A stretch of DNA of 64,000 nt from SZUA-448 sp964602475. Its GTDB lineage: Bacteria; Bacillota; Clostridia; Lachnospirales; Lachnospiraceae. The notes beneath the pieces are model-generated. The model was not told where the DNA came from. It was given only the letters and a program-made list of their open reading frames with translations, and ran no database searches. Shown one piece after another: positions 26,746 through 36,663 of this stretch. Location of the stretch: contig CAZRRN010000006.1 in assembly GCA_964602475.1 (NCBI GenBank), forward strand, positions 1 to 64,000, given 5' to 3'. The first letter of the stretch is position 1. Each line of letters starts with the position of its first letter. Position numbers and translations under genes: made by a program.

Positions 26746-28215
26746 ATGAAACTGAAGGTTCTTTTAGAACGAATGAAATACAGGCTGCAGCAGGGCTCGT
26801 TGGAAACCGAAGTGAGTTCGGTGGTATATGATACAAGAAAAGAAATCGAACCGGGAGCCTGCTTTATCTGTATCGCCGGTGCTGTGTTTGACGGACATGA
26901 GTATGCTGCGACAGCTGCGGAACAGGGTGCAGTGGCGATTATAGCGGAACATGAGATTCAGGTACCGGATACGGTATCCGTGGTGGTGGTTGATAATTCA
27001 AGGATTGCACTGGCACTGATCTCGGCTGCCTTCTTTGACTATCCGGCAGAAAAACTGAAGCTGGTCGGAATCACCGGAACCAAGGGGAAGACAACAACCG
27101 CAAATATGATCAGAGAAGCACTGTGCCTGACTGGGCATAAGACCGGATTGATCGGAACAATTGAAAATATTATCGGCGAAGAGCATATTCCGGCATCCCA
27201 CTCCACTCCGGAGTCCTATATTTTACAGGAGTATTTTGCAAAAATGGTAAATGAAGGAACCGAATATGCAGTGATGGAGGTTTCTTCACAGGGACTTAAA
27301 CTGAACCGGGTTGCCGGGATTATATTTGATATCGGAGTGTTTACCAATCTGGAGCCGGATCATATTTCACCGAACGAACATCCGAACTTTGATGATTATC
27401 TGTATTGCAAGAGTCTGCTGTTCCGGCAATGCAGACTTGGAATTGCAAATCTGGACGACGAACATTTCCGTGAGATGTTCCGACTGTCAACCTGCAGCAC
27501 GGTTACCTATGGGTTATCAAGTGAGGCAGATTATTATGCGGAGAACATCAATTTGCATCAGGAAAAGGGATCTGCTGGAATAGAATTTGATGTCGGCGGA
27601 AGACTTATTCTTCACGCCATAGTAGATATTCCGGGAAGATTCAATGTATATAATTCACTTGCGGCTATTGCGGTCTGTCATGAACTTGGACTTGATTCCG
27701 GTATCATAAAAAAGGCATTGTCTTTGATTAAGGTAAAGGGAAGAGTAGAACCGGTAAAGGTATGCGAACGCTTTTCCATTTTACTGGATTATGCACATAA
27801 TGCTATGAGTCTCAGAAGTCTGCTGTCGACATTGAAGGAATATCATCCAAAACGGCTGGTCTGCATGTTTGGCTGCGGCGGGAACCGTTCAAAGGACCGT
27901 CGCTTTGAAATGGGAGAGATTTCATCAAATCTGGCTGATCTGACAGTGATTACTTCCGATAATCCGAGATACGAAGAACCGGAGGATATTATCAGCGATA
28001 TATTGACCGGTGTGAAACGGGGACCGGGAAAATATATTACGATTATCGATCGGCGTGAAGCAATCAGATACTGTCTCTCCAATGCGCAGGATGGGGATCT
28101 GATTGTTATCGCAGGAAAGGGACACGAGGATTATCAGGAAATCCGCGGGGTGAAATACCCGATGGACGATAGAATAATGATACAGGAGGCGGCACATGAA
28201 ATCCATCTCTGTTAA
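26746..28215 (+). CDS. murE: UDP-N-acetylmuramoyl-tripeptide synthetase MurE, meso-DAP type
   Basis: Cytoplasmic ATP-dependent ligase adding the third residue of the peptidoglycan stem peptide. Visible are the P-loop GITGTKGKTTT, the carbamylated-lysine region, and the specificity motif DNPRYEEP; DNPR is the signature of meso-diaminopimelate ligases, so lysine is not the expected substrate. I set the start at ATG 26746 (489 residues) with TGGAGA upstream; an in-frame GTG at 26710 lies inside the preceding hairpin. It overlaps murF by 20 bases. murE and murF lie about 15 kb from the rest of the cell-wall cluster. Confidence 0.95.
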   Translation: MKLKVLLERMKYRLQQGSLETEVSSVVYDTRKEIEPGACFICIAGAVFDGHEYAATAAEQGAVAIIAEHEIQVPDTVSVVVVDNSRIALALISAAFFDYPAEKLKLVGITGTKGKTTTANMIREALCLTGHKTGLIGTIENIIGEEHIPASHSTPESYILQEYFAKMVNEGTEYAVMEVSSQGLKLNRVAGIIFDIGVFTNLEPDHISPNEHPNFDDYLYCKSLLFRQCRLGIANLDDEHFREMFRLSTCSTVTYGLSSEADYYAENINLHQEKGSAGIEFDVGGRLILHAIVDIPGRFNVYNSLAAIAVCHELGLDSGIIKKALSLIKVKGRVEPVKVCERFSILLDYAHNAMSLRSLLSTLKEYHPKRLVCMFGCGGNRSKDRRFEMGEISSNLADLTVITSDNPRYEEPEDIISDILTGVKRGPGKYITIIDRREAIRYCLSNAQDGDLIVIAGKGHEDYQEIRGVKYPMDDRIMIQEAAHEIHLC

Positions 28216-29620
28216 TGAAATCTGCAAGATAACAGGCGGTACCCTGCTTTTCGCAAAGAAATCAGAAAATCCCGGAGAAATCAGAGTGTCTTCCGTTATT
28301 ATCAATTCAAGAGAGGGGAAAGAAGGCAGTCTGTTTATTCCGATTATCGGTGAAAATACCGATGCGCATGACTATATTCCGGATGCATACAGCCGTGGAA
28401 CCAGAGTGACGCTGACCTCAAGGAACGAAATGCTGTCTAAGACTCCCGACATGGTCTATATCTGTGTTGAGAATACACTGCTGGCTTTGCAGCAGCTTGG
28501 AACCGGATTGCGTAATGACTTTCGAGGTACAGTGATCGGAATTACCGGAAGTGTCGGAAAATCAACAACAAAAGAAATGGTGGCTGCCGCTCTGGAATCC
28601 CAATACACAGTGCTGAAGACCTATGGAAATAAAAACAGTCAGATCGGCGTACCGCTGATGATGCTTGAGCTTGAAGATAAATACCGTTATGCTGTCATTG
28701 AGATGGGGATGAGTCTTGAAGGTGAAATGAAAAAACTTGCGGATATTGTCCGCCCGTCTGCAGCTGTACTGACGAACATCGGAGTTGCACATATCGGACA
28801 GCTTGGAACACAGGAGAATATCAGACGGGAAAAGCTGCAGATCTGCAGCCGGTTTCAGGAGCAGGGAGGAACATTATACGTCAATGGAGAGGATCCTCTG
28901 CTGAAAGACATACAAAAGCTGATGCCTGATAAAAAGATAACGGTAAAAACCTTCGGGCTTAATTCCGGCTGTGATTATTATGCGGAGAAGATAGAAACGG
29001 CGGGAGAATATACAGAATTTGTGTTCTGCAGCAGAGAAGGCTCGGTCAGAGAGCCGGTGCTGCTTCCGGTCATCGGGATGCATAATGTTATTGATGCGGT
29101 ATCTGCACTTGCTGTTGCAGACGGTGAAGGACTGTCCGCAGATATTGCAAAGAAAGGACTTGAGCTTTATCGTCCGATGTCCATGCGTGGAAGAACAGAA
29201 AATATCAATGGAATTATCTTAATTGATGATACCTATAATGCCAGCCCGGATTCCATGAAAAGTGGTCTCGATATGCTTGGAGGAATTACAAATACGGGAA
29301 GAAAAATAGCTGTTCTTGCAGATATTCTGGAGCTTGGAGATTATTCGGCAGCCTGTCATTATGAAGTCGGGGCATATGCAGCATTGAAACACCCGGATAT
29401 TCTGATAGCAATCGGAACAGAAGCAGCACAAATCGCAAAGGGAGCAAGAGAAAAGCGGAATGGTTCTTTGCCGGAGGTGTATTATTTTACAGAACAGGAG
29501 GAAGCATACAATACTATGCTGAACAGCCTGAAACCGGGAGACATCATATATCTCAAGGGGTCACGTGGGATGCACCTTGACCAGACAGCAAAGAAAATCC
29601 GCGAGCAATACACTGTTTAG
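28196..29620 (+). CDS. murF: UDP-N-acetylmuramoyl-tripeptide-D-alanyl-D-alanine ligase MurF
   Basis: Completes the UDP-MurNAc-pentapeptide by adding D-Ala-D-Ala (474 residues). The Mur ligase P-loop is GITGSVGKSTTKEM (about residue 118), with GNKNSQIGVPLMML and the domain-3 segment LIDDTYNASPDSM downstream, all diagnostic for MurF. AGGAGG lies at the end of murE and the ATG is inside it, so translation is probably coupled. The next gene, priA, starts 14 bases after its stop. Confidence 0.96.
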   Translation: MKSISVNEICKITGGTLLFAKKSENPGEIRVSSVIINSREGKEGSLFIPIIGENTDAHDYIPDAYSRGTRVTLTSRNEMLSKTPDMVYICVENTLLALQQLGTGLRNDFRGTVIGITGSVGKSTTKEMVAAALESQYTVLKTYGNKNSQIGVPLMMLELEDKYRYAVIEMGMSLEGEMKKLADIVRPSAAVLTNIGVAHIGQLGTQENIRREKLQICSRFQEQGGTLYVNGEDPLLKDIQKLMPDKKITVKTFGLNSGCDYYAEKIETAGEYTEFVFCSREGSVREPVLLPVIGMHNVIDAVSALAVADGEGLSADIAKKGLELYRPMSMRGRTENINGIILIDDTYNASPDSMKSGLDMLGGITNTGRKIAVLADILELGDYSAACHYEVGAYAALKHPDILIAIGTEAAQIAKGAREKRNGSLPEVYYFTEQEEAYNTMLNSLKPGDIIYLKGSRGMHLDQTAKKIREQYTV

Positions 29621-29634
29621 AAAGAGGAAACGGC

Positions 29635-31908
29635 ATGCTGTATGCTGATATCATTGTCGATATTTCACATGAGAATCTGGACCGGACTTACCAGTATGCT
29701 GTTCCGGAGGAAATGATTTCTTCGGCGGTTGTCGGAACGCCGGTTGAAATTCCCTTTGGGAACGGCGGACGTATTATTAGGGGGTATATTATAGGTTTGA
29801 GTGACGAACCCAAAATCAACCCTGAAAAAATTAAATATATTAAAAAGGCAGAACAGAACGGTATTGTGATAGAAAGCAGAATGATTGCTCTGGCTTCCAA
29901 GATGAGGGAATTGTATGGCGGAACCATGAATGATGCCCTGAGGACAGTAACACCGGTGAAGAGAACCATTCGCGCTGTAAATCAAAAAACAATCAGACGG
30001 AATATCTCAAAGGAAGAGATTGAAAAGCTGCTTGATATTGCGGTTAAAAAACATCATACGGCCAGAGAACGTCTGCTTCGTGAGCTTTTGAAGGAAAAAG
30101 AGCTTGATTATGAGCTTGTGATACATAAGCTGAACATAAACAGAAAAACAATATTGGAGTTTGCATCGGAAGGGATAGTTTCGGTGGAAGAAAGCCGGGC
30201 TTATCGCAACCCGGGCAGTACAGAGCTTTTCAAAACAGATGGAAAAGAAGAAGGAAATCCGTGGAAAAACATAACAAAATTAAACGAGGAGCAGCAGTCG
30301 GCAGCAGATGAGGTAATGAAAGATTACCGGGACGGAAGATATGGAACCTACCTCCTTTACGGCGTAACAGGAAGCGGAAAAACAGAGGTTTATCTGGAAC
30401 TCATACGACAGGTTGTTGAAGCTGGACGGCAGGTTATCATGCTGATTCCTGAAATCGCACTGACCTATCAGACAATGATTCGTTTCCGGCAACGATTCGG
30501 AAACAGAGTTTCTTTTATGCATTCCCGTTTGTCTGACGGAGAACGGTATGATCAGTATGTACGTGCGGCAGAAGGGGATATCGATATAATGATTGGTCCG
30601 CGTTCTGCATTATTTACACCGTTTCGGGATCCCGGACTGATTATTATTGATGAAGAACACGAAGCCAGCTATAAAAGTGAACAGGTACCAAAATACCATG
30701 CAAGAGAGCTTGCCGTGGAATATGCAGCAATGCTTGGTGCCTCTGTACTTCTTGGCTCTGCGACACCATCCTTAGAATCCTACTATCGGGCAGAGCGTGG
30801 CGAATACAGACTCTTACGACTGACAAGGCGTGCCGGAAAGGCAGAACTTCCTGCGGTACATATCGTTGATATGAGAGAAGAACTGAAGGCGCATAACGTA
30901 TCAGTCTTCAGCCGGCAGCTCCGGGCTCTGATGGAAGACCGGCTTAAAAAAAAGCAGCAGATTATGATTTTTATCAACCGTAGGGGGTTTGCCGGGTTTG
31001 TATCCTGCAGAAGCTGCGGAGAAGCACTTCGGTGTCCGCACTGTGAGGTATCACTGACAGCACACAATAACGGCCGGTTGATCTGCCATTACTGCGGATT
31101 TGAACGACAGATGCCAAAGAACTGTCCGTCTTGCGGTTCGAAGTACATAGCGCTGTTCGGTACGGGAACTCAGAAGGTGGAAACAATCATTCAAAGAGAA
31201 TTTCCAGGAGCAAGGGTGTTAAGAATGGATGCCGACACAACAAGACAGAAGGAAGGGCACGAACAGATTCTTTCTGCATTTGCAAATGAGGAAGCGGATA
31301 TTCTGGTTGGTACTCAGATGATTGTGAAGGGTCATGATTTTGAAAGAGTAACACTAATGGGAATTATTGCAGCAGATCTTTCACTTCAGACTGCTGATTA
31401 CAGGGCGGGTGAGCGAACCTTTCAGCTTCTTACACAGGCAGCAGGGCGTTCCGGACGTGCAAAAGATGCCGGGGAGGTGGTGATACAGACCTATCAGCCC
31501 GAGCATTACAGTATTACAGCAGCGGCATCAGAGGATTATCTGACATTTTACCATAGTGAGATGATGTACCGAAAAGCATTGGGTTATCCGCCTGTTTCCT
31601 GTCTGGCATCAATTCTTCTTGGAGCAGAAAACGAAAAAATTGTAACAGAATCGGCTGATGTTCTGGCAGACGGGATTCGCGCATGGATGGAGGAATATGA
31701 TCTGACCGAAACAGGGACGATCATAGGACCTGCGCCGGCAGGAATTTCAAAGCTGCGGGATATTTACCGAAAGGTCATTTATATCAAGCACAGTGATGCA
31801 GGAATACTGACGCGCTGCAGGGATGCAATGGAACAGACGGTCAAGGATAATCCGGCATTTTCCGAATGTACGGTTCAGTTTGATTTTAATCCGTTGACAT
31901 CATACTGA
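29635..31908 (+). CDS. priA: Primosomal protein N' (replication restart helicase PriA)
   Basis: DNA helicase that reloads the replisome at stalled forks (757 residues). The 3'-end-binding N-terminal domain occupies about 1-200. The helicase core follows, with Walker A GVTGSGKTEV (near 243), DEEH box (near 339) and motif VI QAAGRSGRA. The zinc-binding cysteine pairs CRSCGE, CPHC, CHYCG and CPSCG lie in between, as expected. This gene begins the conserved Firmicute block priA-def-fmt-rsmB-rlmN-prpC-prkC-rsgA-rpe. Confidence 0.97.
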   Translation: MLYADIIVDISHENLDRTYQYAVPEEMISSAVVGTPVEIPFGNGGRIIRGYIIGLSDEPKINPEKIKYIKKAEQNGIVIESRMIALASKMRELYGGTMNDALRTVTPVKRTIRAVNQKTIRRNISKEEIEKLLDIAVKKHHTARERLLRELLKEKELDYELVIHKLNINRKTILEFASEGIVSVEESRAYRNPGSTELFKTDGKEEGNPWKNITKLNEEQQSAADEVMKDYRDGRYGTYLLYGVTGSGKTEVYLELIRQVVEAGRQVIMLIPEIALTYQTMIRFRQRFGNRVSFMHSRLSDGERYDQYVRAAEGDIDIMIGPRSALFTPFRDPGLIIIDEEHEASYKSEQVPKYHARELAVEYAAMLGASVLLGSATPSLESYYRAERGEYRLLRLTRRAGKAELPAVHIVDMREELKAHNVSVFSRQLRALMEDRLKKKQQIMIFINRRGFAGFVSCRSCGEALRCPHCEVSLTAHNNGRLICHYCGFERQMPKNCPSCGSKYIALFGTGTQKVETIIQREFPGARVLRMDADTTRQKEGHEQILSAFANEEADILVGTQMIVKGHDFERVTLMGIIAADLSLQTADYRAGERTFQLLTQAAGRSGRAKDAGEVVIQTYQPEHYSITAAASEDYLTFYHSEMMYRKALGYPPVSCLASILLGAENEKIVTESADVLADGIRAWMEEYDLTETGTIIGPAPAGISKLRDIYRKVIYIKHSDAGILTRCRDAMEQTVKDNPAFSECTVQFDFNPLTSY

Positions 31909-31936
31909 CGGAAATAAATAAAATGGAGGAAATACG

Positions 31937-32413
31937 ATGGCACTCAGAAATATCAGAAAATTTGGAGATCCGGTACTTGAAAAGGTTTCAAAACCGCTTA
32001 CCGAGGTGAATGAAAAAACAGTTGAGCTGGTAAACGATATGTTGGAAACCATGTATGATATGAACGGAGTCGGGCTTGCAGCGGTTCAGGTAGGAATACT
32101 GAAACGTCTGGTTGTGATTGATGTATCTCCGGAACAGGATCAGCCGATTGTACTGATTAATCCGGAAATCATTGAAATGTCGGGCGAGCAGACGGGAGGA
32201 GAGGGGTGCCTTAGTCTGCCGGGAAAGGTCGGAACCGTTTCTCGACCGGATTTCGTAAGGGTGAAGGCTCTGGACGAGACACTGCAGGAACAGCTGCTTA
32301 CAGGAACCGGGTTGTTAGCAAGAGCTTTCTGCCATGAGATAGACCATCTGGATGGAATTCTTTATACCGAACGTATGACAGGAGAGCTCGCAGACTGTGA
32401 GGACGAAGAATGA
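31937..32413 (+). CDS. def: Peptide deformylase
   Basis: Metalloenzyme removing the formyl group from nascent protein N-termini (158 residues). The three defining motifs are present: GVGLAAVQVG (with V in place of the more common P), EGCLSLPG with the metal Cys, and HEIDHLDG with the two metal His and the catalytic Glu. It shares four bases with fmt downstream, pairing deformylation with formylation. GGAGG precedes the ATG. Confidence 0.97.
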   Translation: MALRNIRKFGDPVLEKVSKPLTEVNEKTVELVNDMLETMYDMNGVGLAAVQVGILKRLVVIDVSPEQDQPIVLINPEIIEMSGEQTGGEGCLSLPGKVGTVSRPDFVRVKALDETLQEQLLTGTGLLARAFCHEIDHLDGILYTERMTGELADCEDEE

Positions 32414-33372
32414 AACGGATGATATTTATGGGAACTCCGGAGCTTGCTGCAACGGTTCTGCAGGCATTGATCGATGAAAAATACAACATTATTGCTGCAG
32501 TAACACAGCCGGATCGGCCAAAGGGCCGGGGAAACACGGTTACCTGTTCTCCGGTGAAGGAGCTTTGCACACAATATGGAATCCCCGTGCTGCAGCCGGA
32601 ACGTGCCAGAAATCCGGAGTTTATTGAAGAGATAAGAAAACTTACTCCGGATGTAATCGTTGTAGCTGCTTACGGGAAAATTCTTCCGAACGAAATTCTA
32701 ACGCTCCCAAAATACGGATGTATCAATGTTCATACCTCGCTGTTACCGGATTACAAGGGTGCAGCTCCGATTCAATGGGTCATCCTAAACGGCGAAAAGA
32801 AGACCGGAGTTACGATCATGTATATGAATGAGGGATGTGATACAGGCGATATTATCAGTGCAAAGGAAGTAGAAATATTGCCGGAGGATACCGGAGAAAG
32901 CCTGACTAAACGGCTTGCCTGCGAAGGATCGAAGCTTCTGACCGAAACATTATGTGAGCTGAAGGAAGGACGTGCTGGACGTCAGCCGCAGGATCCTAAT
33001 AAGGGCAGGTACTTTTCTGTAATAGAGAAAACCCTCGGCTGTCTTGACTTTACAAGACCGGCAGAAGAGCTGGAACGTTATATCCGCGGTCTTAATCCTT
33101 GGCCATGTGCGTATACCTATCTTGACGGAAAAATGCTGAAACTTTGGAAAGCCAATGTGATGCAGGAGCAATCCTCGGAAGCAGAGAAGCTTTTACATAC
33201 CGTACCGGGAACTATCATTTCAGCAGAGAATAAAAACCTGCAGATACAGACAGGCGATGGGATTCTGATTCTGACAAAGCTTCAGCTGGAGGGAAAGAAA
33301 AAAATGAATGCAGAGGAGTTCCTGCGGGGTTATACAATAAAGCCGGGAACCATACTGAAGAGAGAAAGATAA
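32410..33372 (+). CDS. fmt: Methionyl-tRNA formyltransferase
   Basis: Transfers a formyl group from 10-formyl-THF to Met-tRNA-fMet for initiation (320 residues). The N-terminal formyltransferase domain has FMGTPELAATVLQAL, the THF-binding motif HTSLLPDYKGAAPIQW and a conserved downstream Asp (CDTGDI); the C-terminal OB-like domain begins at about 205. It overlaps def by four bases. The reaction partner's cofactor is supplied by folD, also in this window at 61736. Confidence 0.97.
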   Translation: MKRMIFMGTPELAATVLQALIDEKYNIIAAVTQPDRPKGRGNTVTCSPVKELCTQYGIPVLQPERARNPEFIEEIRKLTPDVIVVAAYGKILPNEILTLPKYGCINVHTSLLPDYKGAAPIQWVILNGEKKTGVTIMYMNEGCDTGDIISAKEVEILPEDTGESLTKRLACEGSKLLTETLCELKEGRAGRQPQDPNKGRYFSVIEKTLGCLDFTRPAEELERYIRGLNPWPCAYTYLDGKMLKLWKANVMQEQSSEAEKLLHTVPGTIISAENKNLQIQTGDGILILTKLQLEGKKKMNAEEFLRGYTIKPGTILKRER

Positions 33373-33411
33373 CGAAATGCTGCACCAAAAGAACTATGAG
33401 CGAGGACAGAT

Positions 33412-34788
33412 ATGAACCAGAGAGAGGCAGCAGCGAAGGCTGTAACAGAAATTATTGATCGGCAAAAACCGGCACATATTGTTGTAGCAGATATGCTGGA
33501 ACGGAATCCGGAATGGAAACCGGAGGAACGTGCTTTTGCAAAAAGACTTACAGAAGGTACAGTAGAACGGCTTTTTGCATTAGATGCGGTTTTGTCGGAG
33601 GTATCAAGTACAAAGCTTACGAAAATGAAGCCTTTGGTTCGAAACATTCTCCGCTGCGGAGTATATCAGCTTTATTATATGGAAGCGGTTCCTGATTCTG
33701 CTGTATGCAATGAGGCGGTTAAGCTTGTAAAAAAGAACGGGTTATCAGGACTTGGTGGATTTGTAAATGCAGTTCTTCGGAATGCGGCACGCAGCAGGGA
33801 TCGGAAATTAAAGGATTCAAAGCCGGAAACTGCTTCAGACAATGATGATCTGGCAGCACTCGAGCTTGAAACCTCAACTCCTGTCTGGCTGCTGAAACAA
33901 TGGGCAAGAGACTATGGGAAAGATACGGCCGAAAGGATAAGCAGGGCGCAGTTTGATGAAAATCCACTTACGGTACGCTGTAATCTAAGCAGAATAACAC
34001 CGGAAGAGCTCTTAAATCGTTTAACAGCAGACGGAGCAGAAGCTGAACCTGCGAAATACTGTCCGTATGCTTTTTATCTGAAGGGCTGCGGAAAGCTTAC
34101 AGAGCTTTCCTCCTTTAGGGAGGGATTGTTTCAAATTCAGGATATCAGCTCGGTTCTTGTCGGTATATCAGCCGGAATTAAGGGCGGTGAATGCATTTTA
34201 GATCTCTGTGCTGCTCCCGGCGGAAAAACTCTGCATCTTGCCGATCTTCTGGCTTTTTACTCCGATGGAAAGAATCCGGGGTTTATCGAAGCAAGAGATG
34301 TCTCCGAGCAGAAGCTTTCTCTTATAAAGGATAATCTGAAGCGAAGCAGGCTTGGACAGGTATCAGTGGTTTTGGCAGATGCAACAGTACTAACACCGAA
34401 GTGGCAGGACGCTGCGGATGTTGTCATTGCCGATGTTCCCTGTTCCGGGACGGGAGTCATTGGAAGAAAACCGGATATCAAATATAACATGTCAGAGGAA
34501 AAGCAAAAAGCTTTGATTGCATTACAGCATGAAATACTGAAAAATGCAGTCTGTTATGTTAAACCGGGCGGAACGCTGATATTTAGCACCTGTACTTTGA
34601 ATAAGGAAGAAAATGATGGAGGAAGGGAGTTCCTGATGAAGCTCGGAATGAAACCGGGCAGTCTTGTACCATACCTTGGGGAAGTGCTGAAGGAACCGAC
34701 GCTTTCCGAGGGGTATTTACAGCTGGTACCTGGAATTCACGGAACAGATGGTTTTTATCTTTCTCGTTTTCAAAAACCACGGTCTTAA
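33412..34788 (+). CDS. rsmB: 16S rRNA (cytosine-967-C5) methyltransferase RsmB
   Basis: SAM-dependent rRNA m5C methyltransferase (458 residues). The N-terminal NusB-like RNA-binding domain covers about 1-150. The methyltransferase domain has the SAM loop DLCAAPGGKT and the two catalytic Cys motifs, DVPCSGTG and STCTL. It follows fmt by 39 bases. Many related clusters carry a membrane zinc-peptidase gene between these two; none is present here. Confidence 0.96.
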   Translation: MNQREAAAKAVTEIIDRQKPAHIVVADMLERNPEWKPEERAFAKRLTEGTVERLFALDAVLSEVSSTKLTKMKPLVRNILRCGVYQLYYMEAVPDSAVCNEAVKLVKKNGLSGLGGFVNAVLRNAARSRDRKLKDSKPETASDNDDLAALELETSTPVWLLKQWARDYGKDTAERISRAQFDENPLTVRCNLSRITPEELLNRLTADGAEAEPAKYCPYAFYLKGCGKLTELSSFREGLFQIQDISSVLVGISAGIKGGECILDLCAAPGGKTLHLADLLAFYSDGKNPGFIEARDVSEQKLSLIKDNLKRSRLGQVSVVLADATVLTPKWQDAADVVIADVPCSGTGVIGRKPDIKYNMSEEKQKALIALQHEILKNAVCYVKPGGTLIFSTCTLNKEENDGGREFLMKLGMKPGSLVPYLGEVLKEPTLSEGYLQLVPGIHGTDGFYLSRFQKPRS

Positions 34789-34825
34789 AAGAAAACCGTT
34801 TACTTTATTACTAACTGGGGGATGT

Positions 34826-35902
34826 ATGGGAAGAACAGAAATTAAATCCATGTATTTTGAAGAACTCTCCGAAGTGACAGCACAGATGAATGAGCCGTCC
34901 TTTCGCACAAAGCAGCTTTACGAATGGATGCATGGAGCACTGGCGACTTCTTTTGATGAGATGAGTAATCTTCCGGCTGAATTTCGCTGTAAACTGGAAG
35001 AAATGTGTCTGTTGACCGTACTGGAGCCGGTTGAAATATTGCGCTCAGAGCTTGACGGTACCTGTAAATTCCTTTTCCGTTTACCGGAAGAAGACCAGAA
35101 ACTGAAGAACAATGTAATAGAAAGTGTTCTGATGAAATATCATCACGGAAATTCAGTCTGCATTTCTTCACAGGTCGGCTGCCGGATGGGCTGTCGATTC
35201 TGCGCCTCCACTCTTGGCGGCCTGGAACGGAATCTGACCGCTGCCGAGATGCTCGATCAGGTTTACCGGATTCGGAAAATATCAGGGGAGCGTGTTGACA
35301 GCATCGTTGTTATGGGAACCGGTGAGCCCATGGATAACTTTGACAATCTGGTTCGCTTTATACGTCTGGTTTCCGAGAAACAGGGTCTGAATATCAGCAG
35401 GCGCAACATTACGGTATCGACCTGCGGACTGACAGAGGGCATACGAAAGCTTGCTGAGGAAATACCGCAGGTAACGCTTGCATTGTCTTTGCATGCGCCA
35501 AACGATGAATTGAGAAAGACCATTATGCCGGTTGCAAACAAATATACAATACAGGAGATTCTGGCGGCAACGGATGAATTTTTTAAGAAAACAGGGCGTC
35601 GTGTAACCTTTGAATATAGTCTGATTAAAGGAGTCAATGATCGGACGGAACATGCGGAGGAACTGGCACAGAAGCTGAAAAACCGTAGCTGTCATGTGAA
35701 TCTGATTCCGATCAATCCGATTGCAGAACGTGATTTCTGTTCTGCTACAATGACCAATGTTGCCAATTTCAAAAATATACTTGAAAAATACAGAATAAAT
35801 GTTACTATAAGAAGAGAAATGGGCTCAGATATCAATGCTGCCTGTGGGCAGCTAAGGAAGAGCTATGCAATGGAAGGACAGAAGGGAGGACCGGAACAGT
35901 GA
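34826..35902 (+). CDS. rlmN: Dual-specificity 23S rRNA/tRNA adenosine-C2 methyltransferase RlmN
   Basis: Radical-SAM enzyme that makes m2A2503 in 23S rRNA and m2A37 in tRNA. The [4Fe-4S] motif is GCRMGCRFCAS (CxxxCxxC), MGTGEPMDN follows, and the second catalytic Cys is in DINAACGQLR near the C-terminus. The ATG at 34826, preceded by GGGGG, gives the usual length (358); an upstream open frame overlapping rsmB has no ribosome site. It overlaps prpC by four bases (GTGA). Confidence 0.96.
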   Translation: MGRTEIKSMYFEELSEVTAQMNEPSFRTKQLYEWMHGALATSFDEMSNLPAEFRCKLEEMCLLTVLEPVEILRSELDGTCKFLFRLPEEDQKLKNNVIESVLMKYHHGNSVCISSQVGCRMGCRFCASTLGGLERNLTAAEMLDQVYRIRKISGERVDSIVVMGTGEPMDNFDNLVRFIRLVSEKQGLNISRRNITVSTCGLTEGIRKLAEEIPQVTLALSLHAPNDELRKTIMPVANKYTIQEILAATDEFFKKTGRRVTFEYSLIKGVNDRTEHAEELAQKLKNRSCHVNLIPINPIAERDFCSATMTNVANFKNILEKYRINVTIRREMGSDINAACGQLRKSYAMEGQKGGPEQ

Positions 35903-36624
35903 AGTCGTTTGCGCTGACAGATGTCGGACAAAAGAGAGAATGCAATCAGGATTACATCTACCGCAACGAAGAACCGGTCGGTATGTTCCCGAATCTATTT
36001 ATTGTAGCAGACGGAATGGGAGGGCACAATGCAGGTGATTATGCCTCCCGTTTCTGCGTCGAGGATTTTACCAGAAGAATAAGTGAAAGCAAAGAAAAAA
36101 CAGTAATCAGCACCATTGAACATGCAATCCGCGAAACAAACGAACAGTTGATTTTGCAGGCGAAGGAACATGCTGATCTGGATGGGATGGGAACCACATT
36201 TGTCCTGGTATCAATCTTTGAACGGCATCTTTATGTGGCGAATATCGGAGACAGCCGGCTATACATAATCGGGTCTGAGATAAAGCAGATTACGATGGAT
36301 CACTCTCTGGTTGCCGAAATGGTTCGGAACGGAGATCTGAACGAAGAAGAAGCCAGATTTCATCCGAACAAGAATATTGTAACAAGGGCTCTTAGCACCA
36401 ATGGTGTGGTAGTTCCTGATTTTTTTGAAGTTGATATTTCGCCCGAGGATATTGTATTATTATGCTCTGACGGATTATTTACAATGCTGGAGAACAGCGA
36501 GATATTCAGTATTGTCAAGCAATACGGGGATCATCTTGAGGAAGCTTGCAGCGAACTGATCAAACGGGCGAACGAATACGGAGGAAAAGATAATATTTCC
36601 GTGATACTGATTGGCGAATCGTAA
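35899..36624 (+). CDS. prpC: PP2C-type Ser/Thr protein phosphatase (PrpC/Stp)
   Basis: Dephosphorylates targets of the neighbouring kinase PrkC (241 residues). Metal-binding motifs of the PPM family are visible: DVGQKRECNQD at the N-terminus, VADGMGGHNAGD, GDSRLY and LLCSDGL, with GGKDNISVIL near the end. The start is GTG overlapping the rlmN stop. Kinase and phosphatase are separated by 39 bases, the standard Firmicute pairing that controls cell-wall growth and spore germination. Confidence 0.96.
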   Translation: MKSFALTDVGQKRECNQDYIYRNEEPVGMFPNLFIVADGMGGHNAGDYASRFCVEDFTRRISESKEKTVISTIEHAIRETNEQLILQAKEHADLDGMGTTFVLVSIFERHLYVANIGDSRLYIIGSEIKQITMDHSLVAEMVRNGDLNEEEARFHPNKNIVTRALSTNGVVVPDFFEVDISPEDIVLLCSDGLFTMLENSEIFSIVKQYGDHLEEACSELIKRANEYGGKDNISVILIGES

Positions 36625-36663
36625 TAAGCTCAGAACCAAATCAGAAAGGTTAAGGTACAGGGA